Shown here one piece after another: positions 8,840-17,026 of a DNA stretch of 64,000 nucleotides; the first letter of the stretch is position 1, and each line of letters opens with the position of its first letter. Position numbers and translations under genes: made by a program. The stretch spans positions 105,114 to 169,113 of the forward strand of contig NZ_JSYZ01000007.1 in the NCBI RefSeq assembly GCF_001293465.1, in the 5' to 3' direction. The DNA is from Pseudomonas asplenii (GTDB lineage Bacteria > Pseudomonadota > Gammaproteobacteria > Pseudomonadales > Pseudomonadaceae). The notes under the pieces are model-generated. The model searched no databases. It was not told the DNA's origin and saw only the letters and a program-made list of their open reading frames with translations.

Positions 8840-8994
8840 CGGCAATTTTATATCGTTTTTTATTGTCGATCGTGAACGCTATCGTGGGGCGTTTCGTTGC
8901 CATCCGAGAGCGCCATGCCTGCTACCACCGATCAACCGACCCTCACCGCGCAGAAAACCCGACAGCGCCCTCATCCGGCACCGGGAGCCTGTCG

Positions 8995-9921
8995 ATGAAC
9001 GCCACGCTGATCCTGGCGCTGGTGCCCATCGCCTTGCTGATCGCCCTGGGAGCGTGGTTGCGACATGCCCGCTTTCTCGCCGAAGGCTTCTGGCCCCAGG
9101 CCGAACGCCTGGGCTACTACGTGCTGCTGCCGGCGCTGTTCTTCCACGGCCTGTCCAGCGCGCAATTGGGCGACATTCCGGTCAGGGAGATGATTCTCGC
9201 GCTGGTGCTGCCCACCCTGGCGGTAGCGGCCATTCTGGTACTGTTACGACGCAACCTGGCCGTCGACGACCCGGCCTTCACCTCGTTGTTCCAGGGTGGC
9301 GTGCGCTTCAACAACTACGTCGGAGTCTCCGCTGCCGCCGGGCTGTTCGGCAGCCACGGCATCGCCCTGGCCGCAGTCGCCAATGCAGCCATCGTGCCCA
9401 CGGTGAACATCCTCTGCGTACTGGTCTTCGCCCGTTATGGGAGTGGTACGAGGCTCGGCCTGGCAGGCGTGGCCCGGCAGCTCGCGCTCAATCCACTGGT
9501 GGTGGCCTGTACCCTGGGCATCCTCATGCAGCTCACGGGTACCCGCTTGCCGGCCGGCCTCGAACCGACCCTGAAGGCGCTGGGCCAGGCCTCACTGCCC
9601 CTGGGCCTGCTCTGCGTGGGGGCCGCCCTGGACCTCGCCGCCTCACGCAGTTGGCTACGACCGGTGGGCGTTTCGTCAGTCGCCAAGTTCATCGCCATGC
9701 CCCTGACGACCCTGCTGATCTGCCACCTGCTGGGCCTGCGCGGCGAAGCCGCGATTGCCGCTATCCTGTTCCAGGCACTGCCCACCGCGTCGTCCTCGTA
9801 CATCATGGCCCGCCAGTTGGGCGGCGATGCGCCGTTGATGGCCGGCATCATCGCCAGCCAGACCCTGCTCGCGGGCATCACCCTGCCGCTGGTGGTCATG
9901 GGCTGCACCCAGTGGTTGTAA
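8995..9921 (+). CDS. AEC-family permease (auxin efflux carrier type)
   Basis: An inner-membrane transporter of 308 residues with about ten hydrophobic segments in two halves, the AEC pattern. It includes the unwound-helix region RFNNYVGVSAAAGLFG in the first half and a matching QALPTASSSYIMARQLGG in the second. Family members export or exchange carboxylates and amino-acid-like compounds. I choose the ATG at 8995 (MNATLILALV) because the membrane domain begins there and GGAG precedes it; the open frame upstream codes a charged, non-membrane stretch. It follows a LysR gene and precedes an AraC gene, so one of these may control it. Substrate not predictable. Confidence 0.87.
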   Translation: MNATLILALVPIALLIALGAWLRHARFLAEGFWPQAERLGYYVLLPALFFHGLSSAQLGDIPVREMILALVLPTLAVAAILVLLRRNLAVDDPAFTSLFQGGVRFNNYVGVSAAAGLFGSHGIALAAVANAAIVPTVNILCVLVFARYGSGTRLGLAGVARQLALNPLVVACTLGILMQLTGTRLPAGLEPTLKALGQASLPLGLLCVGAALDLAASRSWLRPVGVSSVAKFIAMPLTTLLICHLLGLRGEAAIAAILFQALPTASSSYIMARQLGGDAPLMAGIIASQTLLAGITLPLVVMGCTQWL

Positions 9922-9995
9922 GGGAGCCGGGGCTGACGCCAACCGGCCATCACGGGTATCGTGGCGCCTGACACCCGCCCCCGGATATCGCACTG

Positions 9996-10844
9996 ATGGA
10001 CACAGACACACCGCCCCCCGTCTCGGACTGGGTGGTACGCAACGCACAACCCGGACGAGTGGAACGGATCGAAGCCTGGTTCGGCGGCCACGGCTACGAT
10101 CCGCACCGCCATGACACCTATTCCATCGGCCGCACGCTCGCCGGCGTGCAGAGCTTCCACTACAAGGGCTCGCTGCGCCATGGCATCCCCGGCAACACCC
10201 TCGTCCTGCACCCCGATGAGCTGCACGACGGCATGGCCGGTACCGAGGCCGGCTTTCGCTATCGCATGGCCTACGTCGACCCGGCGTTGATCCAGCAGGT
10301 GCTCGGCGGCGAGCCGCTGCCGTACATCGCCGGCGGGCTTTCCCAGGATCCGCGCCTGTATCACGCCAGCGAGGCGTTCGTGCAAGGCATGGATCATCCG
10401 CTCGATACCCTGGAGGAACAGGACGCCCTGTTCGACCTGGCCATGGCCCTGCGGGCGGTCGCCGGCAAGCCCCGTGGACGCAAGCGCCTGGACTACCCGG
10501 CGGCCGAACGGGCCAGGGAGTTCATCGTGGCGCACCTGAACCAGGAGATTACCCTGGAGATGCTCGAGCACGTCAGCGGCCGCGAGCGCTGGAGCCTGTC
10601 CCGGGATTTCCGGGTCCTGTATGGCACCAGCCCCTATCGCTTCGTGACCCTGCGCCGCCTGGACCAGTTCCGCCGACTGATCCTCGACGGTTTCACCCTG
10701 GTCGACGCCGCCCTGATCAGCGGTTTCCACGACCAGAGCCACATGACCCGCCACTTCACCCGCTGCTACGGAGTCCCGCCTTCACGCTGGCTGGAGCGCC
10801 TGCGGGCCAGCGGCCGACTTGCAGGATCGTACAAGTGCCACTGA
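9996..10844 (+). CDS. AraC-family regulator with N-terminal cupin sensor
   Basis: A 282-residue regulator. The N-terminal half is an AraC-type cupin (HGYDPHRHDTYSIGRTLAG, then HPDELHDG). The C-terminal ~100 residues contain two helix-turn-helix motifs, the second in DAALISGFHDQSHMTRHFTRCYGVPPSRW. This is the arrangement of regulators that sense small metabolites. It lies 74 bases after the AEC permease and 48 bases before a small cupin gene, all on the same strand. It may regulate that permease, since AraC-type neighbours of exporters often do. The translation start is the first ATG and has only a weak upstream site. Confidence 0.9.
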   Translation: MDTDTPPPVSDWVVRNAQPGRVERIEAWFGGHGYDPHRHDTYSIGRTLAGVQSFHYKGSLRHGIPGNTLVLHPDELHDGMAGTEAGFRYRMAYVDPALIQQVLGGEPLPYIAGGLSQDPRLYHASEAFVQGMDHPLDTLEEQDALFDLAMALRAVAGKPRGRKRLDYPAAERAREFIVAHLNQEITLEMLEHVSGRERWSLSRDFRVLYGTSPYRFVTLRRLDQFRRLILDGFTLVDAALISGFHDQSHMTRHFTRCYGVPPSRWLERLRASGRLAGSYKCH

Positions 10845-10892
10845 TCAGCCTTTGGCTAGACTGACGGCTCCCATTCATAAAGAGGATTCGTC

Positions 10893-11279
10893 ATGTCCCA
10901 TTCCCTGCCCGAGCCGAGCCTGCAAGCCGTGAACCTGGCCCACAAGGTGTCGCTGATCGATGAGCACTGGAGTCCGAAAGTGGTCGCCGAGATGAACGAC
11001 TATCAGTTCAAGGTGGTGCGCATCGAGGGTGAGTTCATCTGGCATTCCCACCCGGAAACCGACGAGGCGTTCATCGTGCTGGACGGGACCCTGCGCATCG
11101 ATCTGCCCCATGGCAGCGTGTACGTCGGCCCGGGCGAGCTGTATGTGGTGCCGCGCGGCGTGGAACACCGGACGGCCGCCGACAGCGAGGCCCGGCTGAT
11201 GATCATCGAGCCGCGGGGCATTGTGAACACAGGCCATGAGGGCGGCGAGCTGACGGCGCCCAACGATCTCTGGATCTGA
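10893..11279 (+). CDS. Small cupin-domain protein
   Basis: A 128-residue single-domain cupin. The metal-site motif is HSHPETDEAFIVLDG, and the second cupin motif is PGELYVVPRGVEHRT. AGAGGA stands 8 bases before the ATG. Proteins of this size and motif set are common beside AraC regulators and usually lack an assigned reaction. They may bind a metal and a small ligand. It sits 48 bases after the AraC gene and is probably co-transcribed with it. Confidence 0.85.
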   Translation: MSHSLPEPSLQAVNLAHKVSLIDEHWSPKVVAEMNDYQFKVVRIEGEFIWHSHPETDEAFIVLDGTLRIDLPHGSVYVGPGELYVVPRGVEHRTAADSEARLMIIEPRGIVNTGHEGGELTAPNDLWI

Positions 11280-11580
11280 GTCAGAGCGACCAGGGCCGTG
11301 CCCCTCACCGGCTTCAGAGACAGGCCCAGGTGAGGCCGGCCAGGGCTGCGGCCAGCAGGTATCCGCAACCGGGTTGGAACAGCAGCAACAGCACCGTCAC
11401 CCCCAAGGCTTGTGTAACCGCTTGCCGGGGGTGAGCCAAAGACAGTTGGCTGCCATAGGCAGGGAGCGTGCACCGCCGAACACTGCGGCAAAAAAATGTT
11501 ACGACAATGGACTCACTTGGTGCACACTCGCCCCGCCTTGAAGCATCCTGCACATATTCAACGGTGATTTCCCCCTAAAA

Positions 11581-11597
11581 ATGTGCGCTTCGCACAT
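11581..11597. promoter_or_regulatory. Palindrome upstream of codB, candidate operator
   Basis: ATGTGCGCTTCGCACAT is a perfect 7-bp inverted repeat around CTT. It lies 131 bases before the codB start, in the likely promoter region. The PucR-type regulator encoded in the operon is a plausible binder, but this is inference. Confidence 0.4.
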
Positions 11598-11644
11598 AAA
11601 ACAATGTCAGACCTGCCCGCTTTTTCTGCCCGTCCCGAGCCGCT

Positions 11645-11695
11645 GAAAGTGGGCCTGGTTATTGCTCATGCCCAGGCAACGCAAGCCCACCTTTC
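11645..11695 (+). promoter_or_regulatory. Nested stem structure in the codB leader, possible RNA regulatory element
   Basis: GAAAGTGGGC (11645-11654) pairs with GCCCACCTTTC (11685-11695) with one bulged base. Inside it CTGG (11655-11658) can pair with CCAG (11672-11675), leaving a 13-base loop. It ends about 32 bases before the codB ATG, between promoter region and ribosome binding site. I do not recognise it as a named riboswitch class. It could be a cis-acting RNA sensor, an attenuator or a protein-binding site. Confidence 0.4.
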
Positions 11696-11727
11696 ATTGC
11701 ACCGTTTTTCGGTTCGGAGAAAAGCAC

Positions 11728-12993
11728 ATGAGTTCCACCGGCGAATTTCCCCTGAGTGAAGCCCCCTCCCATGCCCGCAAGGGACTGCTGTCCATTTCCA
11801 TGGTGCTGTTCAGCTTCACCTTCTTCACCGGCACCATGTTCGCCGGCGGCAAACTGGGCATGGCCTTCAATTTCGTCGACATGCTGTGGGTCGCGGCCAT
11901 CGGCAACAGCCTGCTGGCGCTGTATGCCGCGGTGCTGGCCTTGATCGCCTCGCGCAGCGGCCTCAATACCGTCCTGATGGGTCGCTTCTGCTTCGGCGAA
12001 GCCGGCAGCCGCCTGTCCGACTTCATCCTCGGTTTCGCCGAACTGGGCTGGTACGCCTGGGGCACCGCCACCGTGGCCATCGTGCTGGTGAAGATGCTCG
12101 GGCTGGCGAGCGGCCTGACCATTCCATTGATGATCCTGTTCGGCCTGGGCTTCAGCCTGACCGCGATCATCGGCTACAAGGGCCTGGACGTGCTGTCGCG
12201 GGTTTCGGTACCGCTGATGTTCATCCTGCTGGTGATCTCGATGGTCATCGCCACCCGCAAGATCGGCGGCCTGCAGGGCCTGGCCGCAGTGATCCCGCAT
12301 GAGGCCATGAGCTTTTCCGCAGCGGTGACCATGGTCTTCGGCACCTTCGCCAGCGGCGCTACCCAGGCCACCAACTGGACCCGGCTGGCGCGCAGCGGAC
12401 GGGTCGCGGTCATCGCCAGCGTGATCAGCTTCCTGGTCGGCAACGGCCTGATGATCGTCGCCGGCGCCTGGTGCGCGATCGTCTACCAGCAGGCCGACAT
12501 CGTCGAGGTGATGATGTTGCAGGGGCTGTCCTTCGCCGCCGTGGTCATGCTCTGCCTGAACCTGTGGACCATCCAGGGCCCGACCATCTACAACGTCTCG
12601 GCCGCGGCCTGCCACCTGCTGCGCAGCGAGCGTCGCCGCAGCATGACCCTGGCCGCGGCCGGTGTCGGCATCCTGCTGGCCATCGGCGGCATGTACGAAA
12701 TGCTCATCCCGTTCCTGGTGCTGCTCGGCTCGATCATCCCGCCGATCGGCGGCGTGATCATGGCCGATTTCTGGTACCGCCATCGCGGCAAGTATCCGCA
12801 ACTGGCGAGCGTCAAGCTGCCGCGCTACAACTTCAATGGGCTGGCGGCCTATGCCGTCGGCGCCCTGCTGGCGTACAGCTCGCCCTGGGTCGCGCCACTG
12901 GTGGGCATCGCCGCCTCCGCGGTGTGCTACATCGGCCTGGTGGAACTGCGTGGCCGGGACAGTGCCCTTCACCCCATGCAAGGTGGTCAATGA
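11728..12993 (+). CDS. codB: Cytosine/purine permease (CodB, NCS1 family)
   Basis: An inner-membrane nucleobase importer of 421 residues with about twelve membrane spans. NCS1 features include FTFFTGTMFAGGKLG in span 1 and the WTIQGPTIYNVSAAA and PPIGGVIMADFW regions in the second half. GGAG sits 8 bases before the ATG at 11728; the frame is open 22 codons earlier but without membrane character. The stop overlaps the next start (ATGA, 12990-12993), making it the first gene of codB-pucR-codA. Together with the deaminase downstream it imports cytosine for conversion to uracil and ammonia. Related N-heterocycles are possible alternative substrates. Confidence 0.92.
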   Translation: MSSTGEFPLSEAPSHARKGLLSISMVLFSFTFFTGTMFAGGKLGMAFNFVDMLWVAAIGNSLLALYAAVLALIASRSGLNTVLMGRFCFGEAGSRLSDFILGFAELGWYAWGTATVAIVLVKMLGLASGLTIPLMILFGLGFSLTAIIGYKGLDVLSRVSVPLMFILLVISMVIATRKIGGLQGLAAVIPHEAMSFSAAVTMVFGTFASGATQATNWTRLARSGRVAVIASVISFLVGNGLMIVAGAWCAIVYQQADIVEVMMLQGLSFAAVVMLCLNLWTIQGPTIYNVSAAACHLLRSERRRSMTLAAAGVGILLAIGGMYEMLIPFLVLLGSIIPPIGGVIMADFWYRHRGKYPQLASVKLPRYNFNGLAAYAVGALLAYSSPWVAPLVGIAASAVCYIGLVELRGRDSALHPMQGGQ

Positions 12994-14210
12994 GCCTGAC
13001 GGTCGAGGAAATCCTCAAGCTCCCCGGGCTTGAGGAACTGCGCGTCCGTGCCGGCGCCGCTCACCTGCAGCGCAGCGTGCGCTGGCCCTACGTGGCCGAG
13101 AACGAAGGCATCGCCGAGTGGGTGATGGGCGGCGAACTGGTGTTCGTCACCGGCATCAACCACAGCCGCGAGGAAGGCAACCTGCTCAGCCTGGTCGAGG
13201 ATGGGGTCGCGGTCGGCATCGCCGGGCTGGTGATTCTCACCGGCGAGGCCTTCATCCAGCGCATTCCCCAGGCGGTCATCGAGCGCGCCGAACTGCTCGG
13301 CCTGCCGCTGATCGAGCAACCCTACCTGCTGAAGATGGTGGTGGTCACCCACGCCATCGGCACCGCGCTGGCGCACATGGCCCAGGCCAGGCGCTCGCGG
13401 CAGGACATTCTCGGCCAGTTGCTGACCGGCGACTACCCGAGCCTGGCCATCGCCCGCCAGCGCGCCGCCCATGCGCAACTGCCGGTCGAGGGACCGCGGC
13501 GCCTGCTGGCCTTGCGGCTGTCGGCGGTCAACCTGCTGTTCGAGCGCCACGCGCCCGACCAGGCGGAACAGTTGCTGCAAAAGACCCGCCAGGCCCTGCA
13601 GGACCACCTGCAAGCCTGGGGCCGCCAGCAACCCGAACCACTGCCGGTGATCCTGCAAGGCGACCTGTTCGTGCTGCTGCTCGCCGACCATGCCGAGCTA
13701 CCCCAGGCCCTCACGGCGCTGTATCGCAGCGCCAGCGGGCAGATCGGCGAGCTGAACCTGTTCATGGGCCTGGCCAGCCGCGTCGAGGACTGCGGGCAGT
13801 ATCGCCGGGCCCTGGGCGAGGCCCGCCAGGCGCTGGACGTCGCCGAAAGCCTGCGCCCGGCCAGTGGCCTGTGCGACTTCAGCGAGCTGGGGGTGCTGCG
13901 CCTGCTGCAGGGTATCGGCGACCGCACACTGATCGATGACTTCGTCAGGCAGACCCTCGGCCCGCTGATCGGCACCGGGCGCAAGCAGCCGCTGACCCTG
14001 CTCAGAACCCTCGACGCTCTGCTCCAGGAAAACGCCAACACCTTCAAGGCGGCCAGCCGCCTGCAGATCCACCGCAACACGCTGGCCCAACGTATCCAGC
14101 GCATCGAACAACAAAGCGGGCAATCACTGGACGACCCGCTGTTTCGCATGAATGCCGCCGTGGCCCTGCTGGCCTGGCGCATGACTCAAACCTGTAAGGA
14201 GCCTGCATGA
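12990..14210 (+). CDS. PucR-family transcriptional regulator inside the cytosine operon
   Basis: A 406-residue regulator. Residues 1-125 form the PucR N-terminal domain (MSLTVEEILKLPGLEELRV...). The central part resembles a GGDEF-like/PucR sensor. The C-terminal PucR helix-turn-helix is in the region LLRTLDALLQENANTFKAA and ASRLQIHRNTLAQRIQRIE. The family controls purine, pyrimidine and related nitrogen catabolism. It starts at 12990 by ATGA overlap with codB, and its own stop overlaps the codA start in the same way, so all three genes are translationally coupled. A cytosine-responsive activator or repressor encoded between its two target genes is the simplest reading. Confidence 0.9.
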   Translation: MSLTVEEILKLPGLEELRVRAGAAHLQRSVRWPYVAENEGIAEWVMGGELVFVTGINHSREEGNLLSLVEDGVAVGIAGLVILTGEAFIQRIPQAVIERAELLGLPLIEQPYLLKMVVVTHAIGTALAHMAQARRSRQDILGQLLTGDYPSLAIARQRAAHAQLPVEGPRRLLALRLSAVNLLFERHAPDQAEQLLQKTRQALQDHLQAWGRQQPEPLPVILQGDLFVLLLADHAELPQALTALYRSASGQIGELNLFMGLASRVEDCGQYRRALGEARQALDVAESLRPASGLCDFSELGVLRLLQGIGDRTLIDDFVRQTLGPLIGTGRKQPLTLLRTLDALLQENANTFKAASRLQIHRNTLAQRIQRIEQQSGQSLDDPLFRMNAAVALLAWRMTQTCKEPA

Positions 14211-15442
14211 ACATCATCAATGCCCGCCTGCGCGGCAAGACCGGCCTCTATCGCATCGAACTCGACGGCGAGCGCATCGGCGCCATCGTCGCCCAGCCCG
14301 GCGTGGCCCAGGCACAAGCGGCGGACCTGGACGCCGACCAGAACCTGGTCACCGCGCCCTTCATCGAACCGCACATCCACCTCGACGCCACGCTGACTGC
14401 CGGCGAACCGAGCTGGAACATGAGCGGCACGCTGTTCGAGGGCATCGAGCGCTGGGCCGAACGCAAGGCCCTGGTCACCCATGAAGACACCAAGACCCGC
14501 GCACGCAAGACCATCGACATGCTGGTCGACCACGGCATCCAGCACGTGCGCACCCACGTCGACGTCACCGACCCGACCCTGGCCGCACTCAAGGCCATGG
14601 TCGAAGTCCGCGAGCAAACCCGCCACCTGATCGACCTGCAGATCGTCGCCTTCCCCCAGGAAGGCATCGAGTCGTACAAGAATGGCCGTGAGCTGATGAC
14701 CGAGGCCGTGGCGCTGGGTGCCGACGTGGTCGGCGGCATTCCGCACTTCGAGAACACCCGCGACCAGGGCGTGTCCTCGGTGAAGTTCCTGATGGACCTG
14801 GCCGAACGCACCGGCTGCCTGGTCGACGTGCACTGCGACGAGACCGACGACCCGCAGTCGCGCTTCCTCGAAGTGCTCGCCGAAGAGGCGCGGGTCCGCG
14901 ACATGGGTAGCAGGGTCACCGCCAGCCACACCGTGGCGATGGGTTCCTACGACAACGCCTATTGCTCCAAGCTGTTCCGCCTGCTCAAGCTGTCCGGGCT
15001 CAACTTCGTCTCCTGCCCGACCGAGAGCATCCACCTGCAAGGACGTTTCGACACCTTTCCCAAGCGCCGTGGCGTCACCCGCGTGGCCGAACTGGACCGG
15101 GCCGGCCTGAACGTCTGCTTCGGCCAGGACTCCATCGTCGACCCCTGGTACCCCCTGGGCAACGGCAACATCCTGCGGGTACTCGAAGCCGGCCTGCACA
15201 TCTGTCACATGCTCGGCTACCAGGACCTCACCCGCGCCCTGGACCTGATCACCGACAACAGCGCCCGTACCCTGAACCTCGGCGAACGCTACGGCATCGA
15301 GACCGGGCGCCCGGCCAACCTGCTGATCCTGTCGGCACCGGACGACTACGAGATGATCCGCCGCCAGGGCCAGGTGCTGGTGTCGATCCGCGCGGGCAAG
15401 GTGCTGCTCAAGCGGACGCCGGCGACGGTGCAGCGCTATTGA
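14207..15442 (+). CDS. codA: Cytosine deaminase-type amidohydrolase (CodA)
   Basis: A 411-residue metal-dependent amidohydrolase that should convert cytosine to uracil and ammonia. Metal-binding HIHLD is at residues about 58-62, another His pair lies in VDVHCDE and TASHTVAMG, and the catalytic Asp is in FGQDSIVDPWYPLG, a block characteristic of CodA. The start ATG overlaps the pucR stop (ATGA), and an AAGGAG site lies 5-10 bases upstream. With codB and pucR it makes a complete uptake-regulation-deamination unit for nitrogen salvage. Related substrates such as isoguanine or creatinine-like rings cannot be excluded by sequence alone. Confidence 0.9.
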   Translation: MNIINARLRGKTGLYRIELDGERIGAIVAQPGVAQAQAADLDADQNLVTAPFIEPHIHLDATLTAGEPSWNMSGTLFEGIERWAERKALVTHEDTKTRARKTIDMLVDHGIQHVRTHVDVTDPTLAALKAMVEVREQTRHLIDLQIVAFPQEGIESYKNGRELMTEAVALGADVVGGIPHFENTRDQGVSSVKFLMDLAERTGCLVDVHCDETDDPQSRFLEVLAEEARVRDMGSRVTASHTVAMGSYDNAYCSKLFRLLKLSGLNFVSCPTESIHLQGRFDTFPKRRGVTRVAELDRAGLNVCFGQDSIVDPWYPLGNGNILRVLEAGLHICHMLGYQDLTRALDLITDNSARTLNLGERYGIETGRPANLLILSAPDDYEMIRRQGQVLVSIRAGKVLLKRTPATVQRY

Positions 15443-15789
15443 TCCTGATCGCCAGGTTTCCCCCATCCGGCCGGGTATGACGAAGGATTGTCCACCCGGC
15501 AGGCCCAGCCATTACCGGTACGGAAAAACATCCGCCTGTGACAGCCCACGGGAGCGGGCGTACGCCACCAGCAACTGACTGACCAAGTGGACGCACGGCC
15601 CCTGGCAACGCTGCTTTCCTCGCGCGAGAGGGCGCCGGTGCGGAGCACCCGTGGGCCTACTGTAGGGGTGGCATGCACTGTGTCATCCAACAATAGCCGA
15701 CCGGGTCGGTATGGGGTCAGGCCATGCCTCTATTGAAGATCGCCGTTAACCAGATGCGCCCCTCCCGGGCGGGGCCGGGGCACGAGGGT
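15443..15789. other. Intergenic between codA and the GNAT gene, possible gene remnant
   Basis: Convergent gap without a full gene. On the minus strand about 15585-15512 one frame reads a protein-like stretch (LVSQLLVAYARSRGLSQ and a few more residues) to a stop. It has no start or upstream continuation, so it may be the tail of a decayed gene. No clear terminator hairpin with a T-run was found. Confidence 0.3.
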
Positions 15790-16494
15790 TCAAGCGGCAG
15801 AGGGGTCGGCAGTGCAGCCGATCCTCCATAACGAAAACACCTGCCGGGTTTCGAACCCCAACCGCCGATAGAGCGAGACAGCCGACCGGTTGTGACTGAA
15901 CACATGCAGAAACGGCAGGTCACCACGCCTCAGGATATCGCGGCGCAGGCTGTTCATCAGCCGCGCGGCCAGACCTCGCCCCCGGTAGGCCTCGTCCACG
16001 CAGACAGCGCTGATCTCGATGAAGCCGTCGAGCCGCATCCGTTCACCGGCCATGGCGATCAATCGCCCTTGATCACGCAGGCCAATGTAGCGGCCCATTT
16101 CACCAGTGCGTTGGCCGAACGGGCCGGGGCGGGTCTGCTGCGCCAGCTGCAGCATCGCCGCGGTATCCGCAGGCCCTAGGCACTGCAGATCCTTTTCGTC
16201 GACCGAAGCGGGAGGGTCGATGGCGACCATCTGCAGTATCTCGCCCAGCGCCTGCACCGGCAGTGCCTCCAGCGGCGGGCAGGTGCTGATCGTCTGCATC
16301 AGCACAGGGCCGGTTTCGCCAATAAGTCGGCCAAGTGCCTGAAACGCCTCCGGGCTCGGGCTCGCCACTGCCGCAAAGGGACTGACCGCCGGCAGATAGC
16401 GCCGGGCCAGGCAACCGCCCTCCCCCAGTTCGCGTTGCCGGCCCGTCAGCGCATGCCAAGTCGGATTATCGAGCATCACCTCGTTCCTGTTCAT
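15790..16494 (-). CDS. GNAT-family N-acetyltransferase
   Basis: A 234-residue acetyl-CoA-dependent acetyltransferase. The GNAT fold is in the C-terminal half: strand 4 ISAVCVDEAYRGRGLAARLM carries the pyrophosphate-binding R/Q-x-x-G-x-G/A motif, and HNRSAVSLYRRLGFE is the final helix-strand. The N-terminal half is more variable, as in FR47-type enzymes. I set the start at 16494 (MNRNEVML). The open frame continues about 175 codons further but runs through the next gene in another frame. It follows the MAPEG gene by 32 bases on the same strand, so the two may share a transcript. Acceptor unknown. Confidence 0.87.
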   Translation of the reverse strand: MNRNEVMLDNPTWHALTGRQRELGEGGCLARRYLPAVSPFAAVASPSPEAFQALGRLIGETGPVLMQTISTCPPLEALPVQALGEILQMVAIDPPASVDEKDLQCLGPADTAAMLQLAQQTRPGPFGQRTGEMGRYIGLRDQGRLIAMAGERMRLDGFIEISAVCVDEAYRGRGLAARLMNSLRRDILRRGDLPFLHVFSHNRSAVSLYRRLGFETRQVFSLWRIGCTADPSAA

Positions 16495-16526
16495 CGTCTG
16501 CCTACCCTTCAAGGTGGTTAAAACCA

Positions 16527-16934
16527 TCAGCCCAACTGGCCGATCAGGGTAAAGGCGAAGACCAGCGTCGCCGCGAAACCCACTAGGAAGGCCAGGGTGC
16601 GCAAGCCTGCGATACCGCCGGTGTACACCGCGAAATGCACCAGCCGCGCGCCCAGGAAGACCTTGGCCGCCATGACCGTGGCCGGGGTACTGATGCCCAG
16701 CGTGGCAGCAGTCAGCACCAGCGGCGCGAACACCGCCAGGTTCTCGATCGCATTGGCATGGGCCAGACGTGCCCGCTGTGCCCAGCGCGGCCCCTGCGGC
16801 TTGGCCGGGTCGGGGTTGCCCAAGGCCGAGGCCAGCCCCTGCATCCTTGCCCGGGCCAGGGTGTAGGGCAGCCACATCAGCGCGGTAGCCAGCACGACAA
16901 GGGTGAATGAGTAGAGTTCGCAGGTGAGTTTCAT
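16527..16934 (-). CDS. MAPEG-family membrane protein
   Basis: A 135-residue integral membrane protein with four hydrophobic segments in the pattern of the MAPEG family (membrane proteins in eicosanoid and glutathione metabolism). The polar loop RWAQRARLAHANAIENLAVFAPLVL contains the family's conserved Asn/Glu pair (ANAIENL), and ARLVHFAVY is the typical later motif. Bacterial members may conjugate glutathione, but many have no proven reaction. Its start lies about 90 bases from the divergent GlxA-type regulator, which may control it. Another MAPEG gene is at 42.6 kb. Confidence 0.85.
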   Translation of the reverse strand: MKLTCELYSFTLVVLATALMWLPYTLARARMQGLASALGNPDPAKPQGPRWAQRARLAHANAIENLAVFAPLVLTAATLGISTPATVMAAKVFLGARLVHFAVYTGGIAGLRTLAFLVGFAATLVFAFTLIGQLG

Positions 16935-17026
16935 GAGTGCGTTCCAGATGGGAGACGCGACCAGTCTGTTGCGCTTGAGGCGAATGAGCTATGTTCATAA
17001 ATGACTTTTTTACGATCATTCACGAC

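Larger units (their letters stand above)
11280..11727. other. Long leader region before codB
   Basis: About 450 bases without a supported gene. A minus-strand frame (11553-11314) ends in a hydrophobic run but has no recognisable start or family; I treat it as chance or a remnant. The notable content is a palindrome at 11581-11597 and a nested fold at 11645-11695, given separately. Confidence 0.4.

Noticed and set aside
12471..14210. 579-residue frame for the PucR gene
   Set aside because: The first ~170 residues are an out-of-frame reading of codB. The PucR domain begins at 12990, where the start overlaps the codB stop.
15512..15585. Stretch reading LVSQLLVAYARSRGLSQ as a toxin-antitoxin gene
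   Set aside because: Only about 25 codons with no start; too short to assign.
15790..17019. 409-residue minus-strand frame as one protein
   Set aside because: Only the last ~234 residues have GNAT similarity. The rest runs antisense-frame through the MAPEG gene, and MNRNEVML at 16494 is the plausible start.
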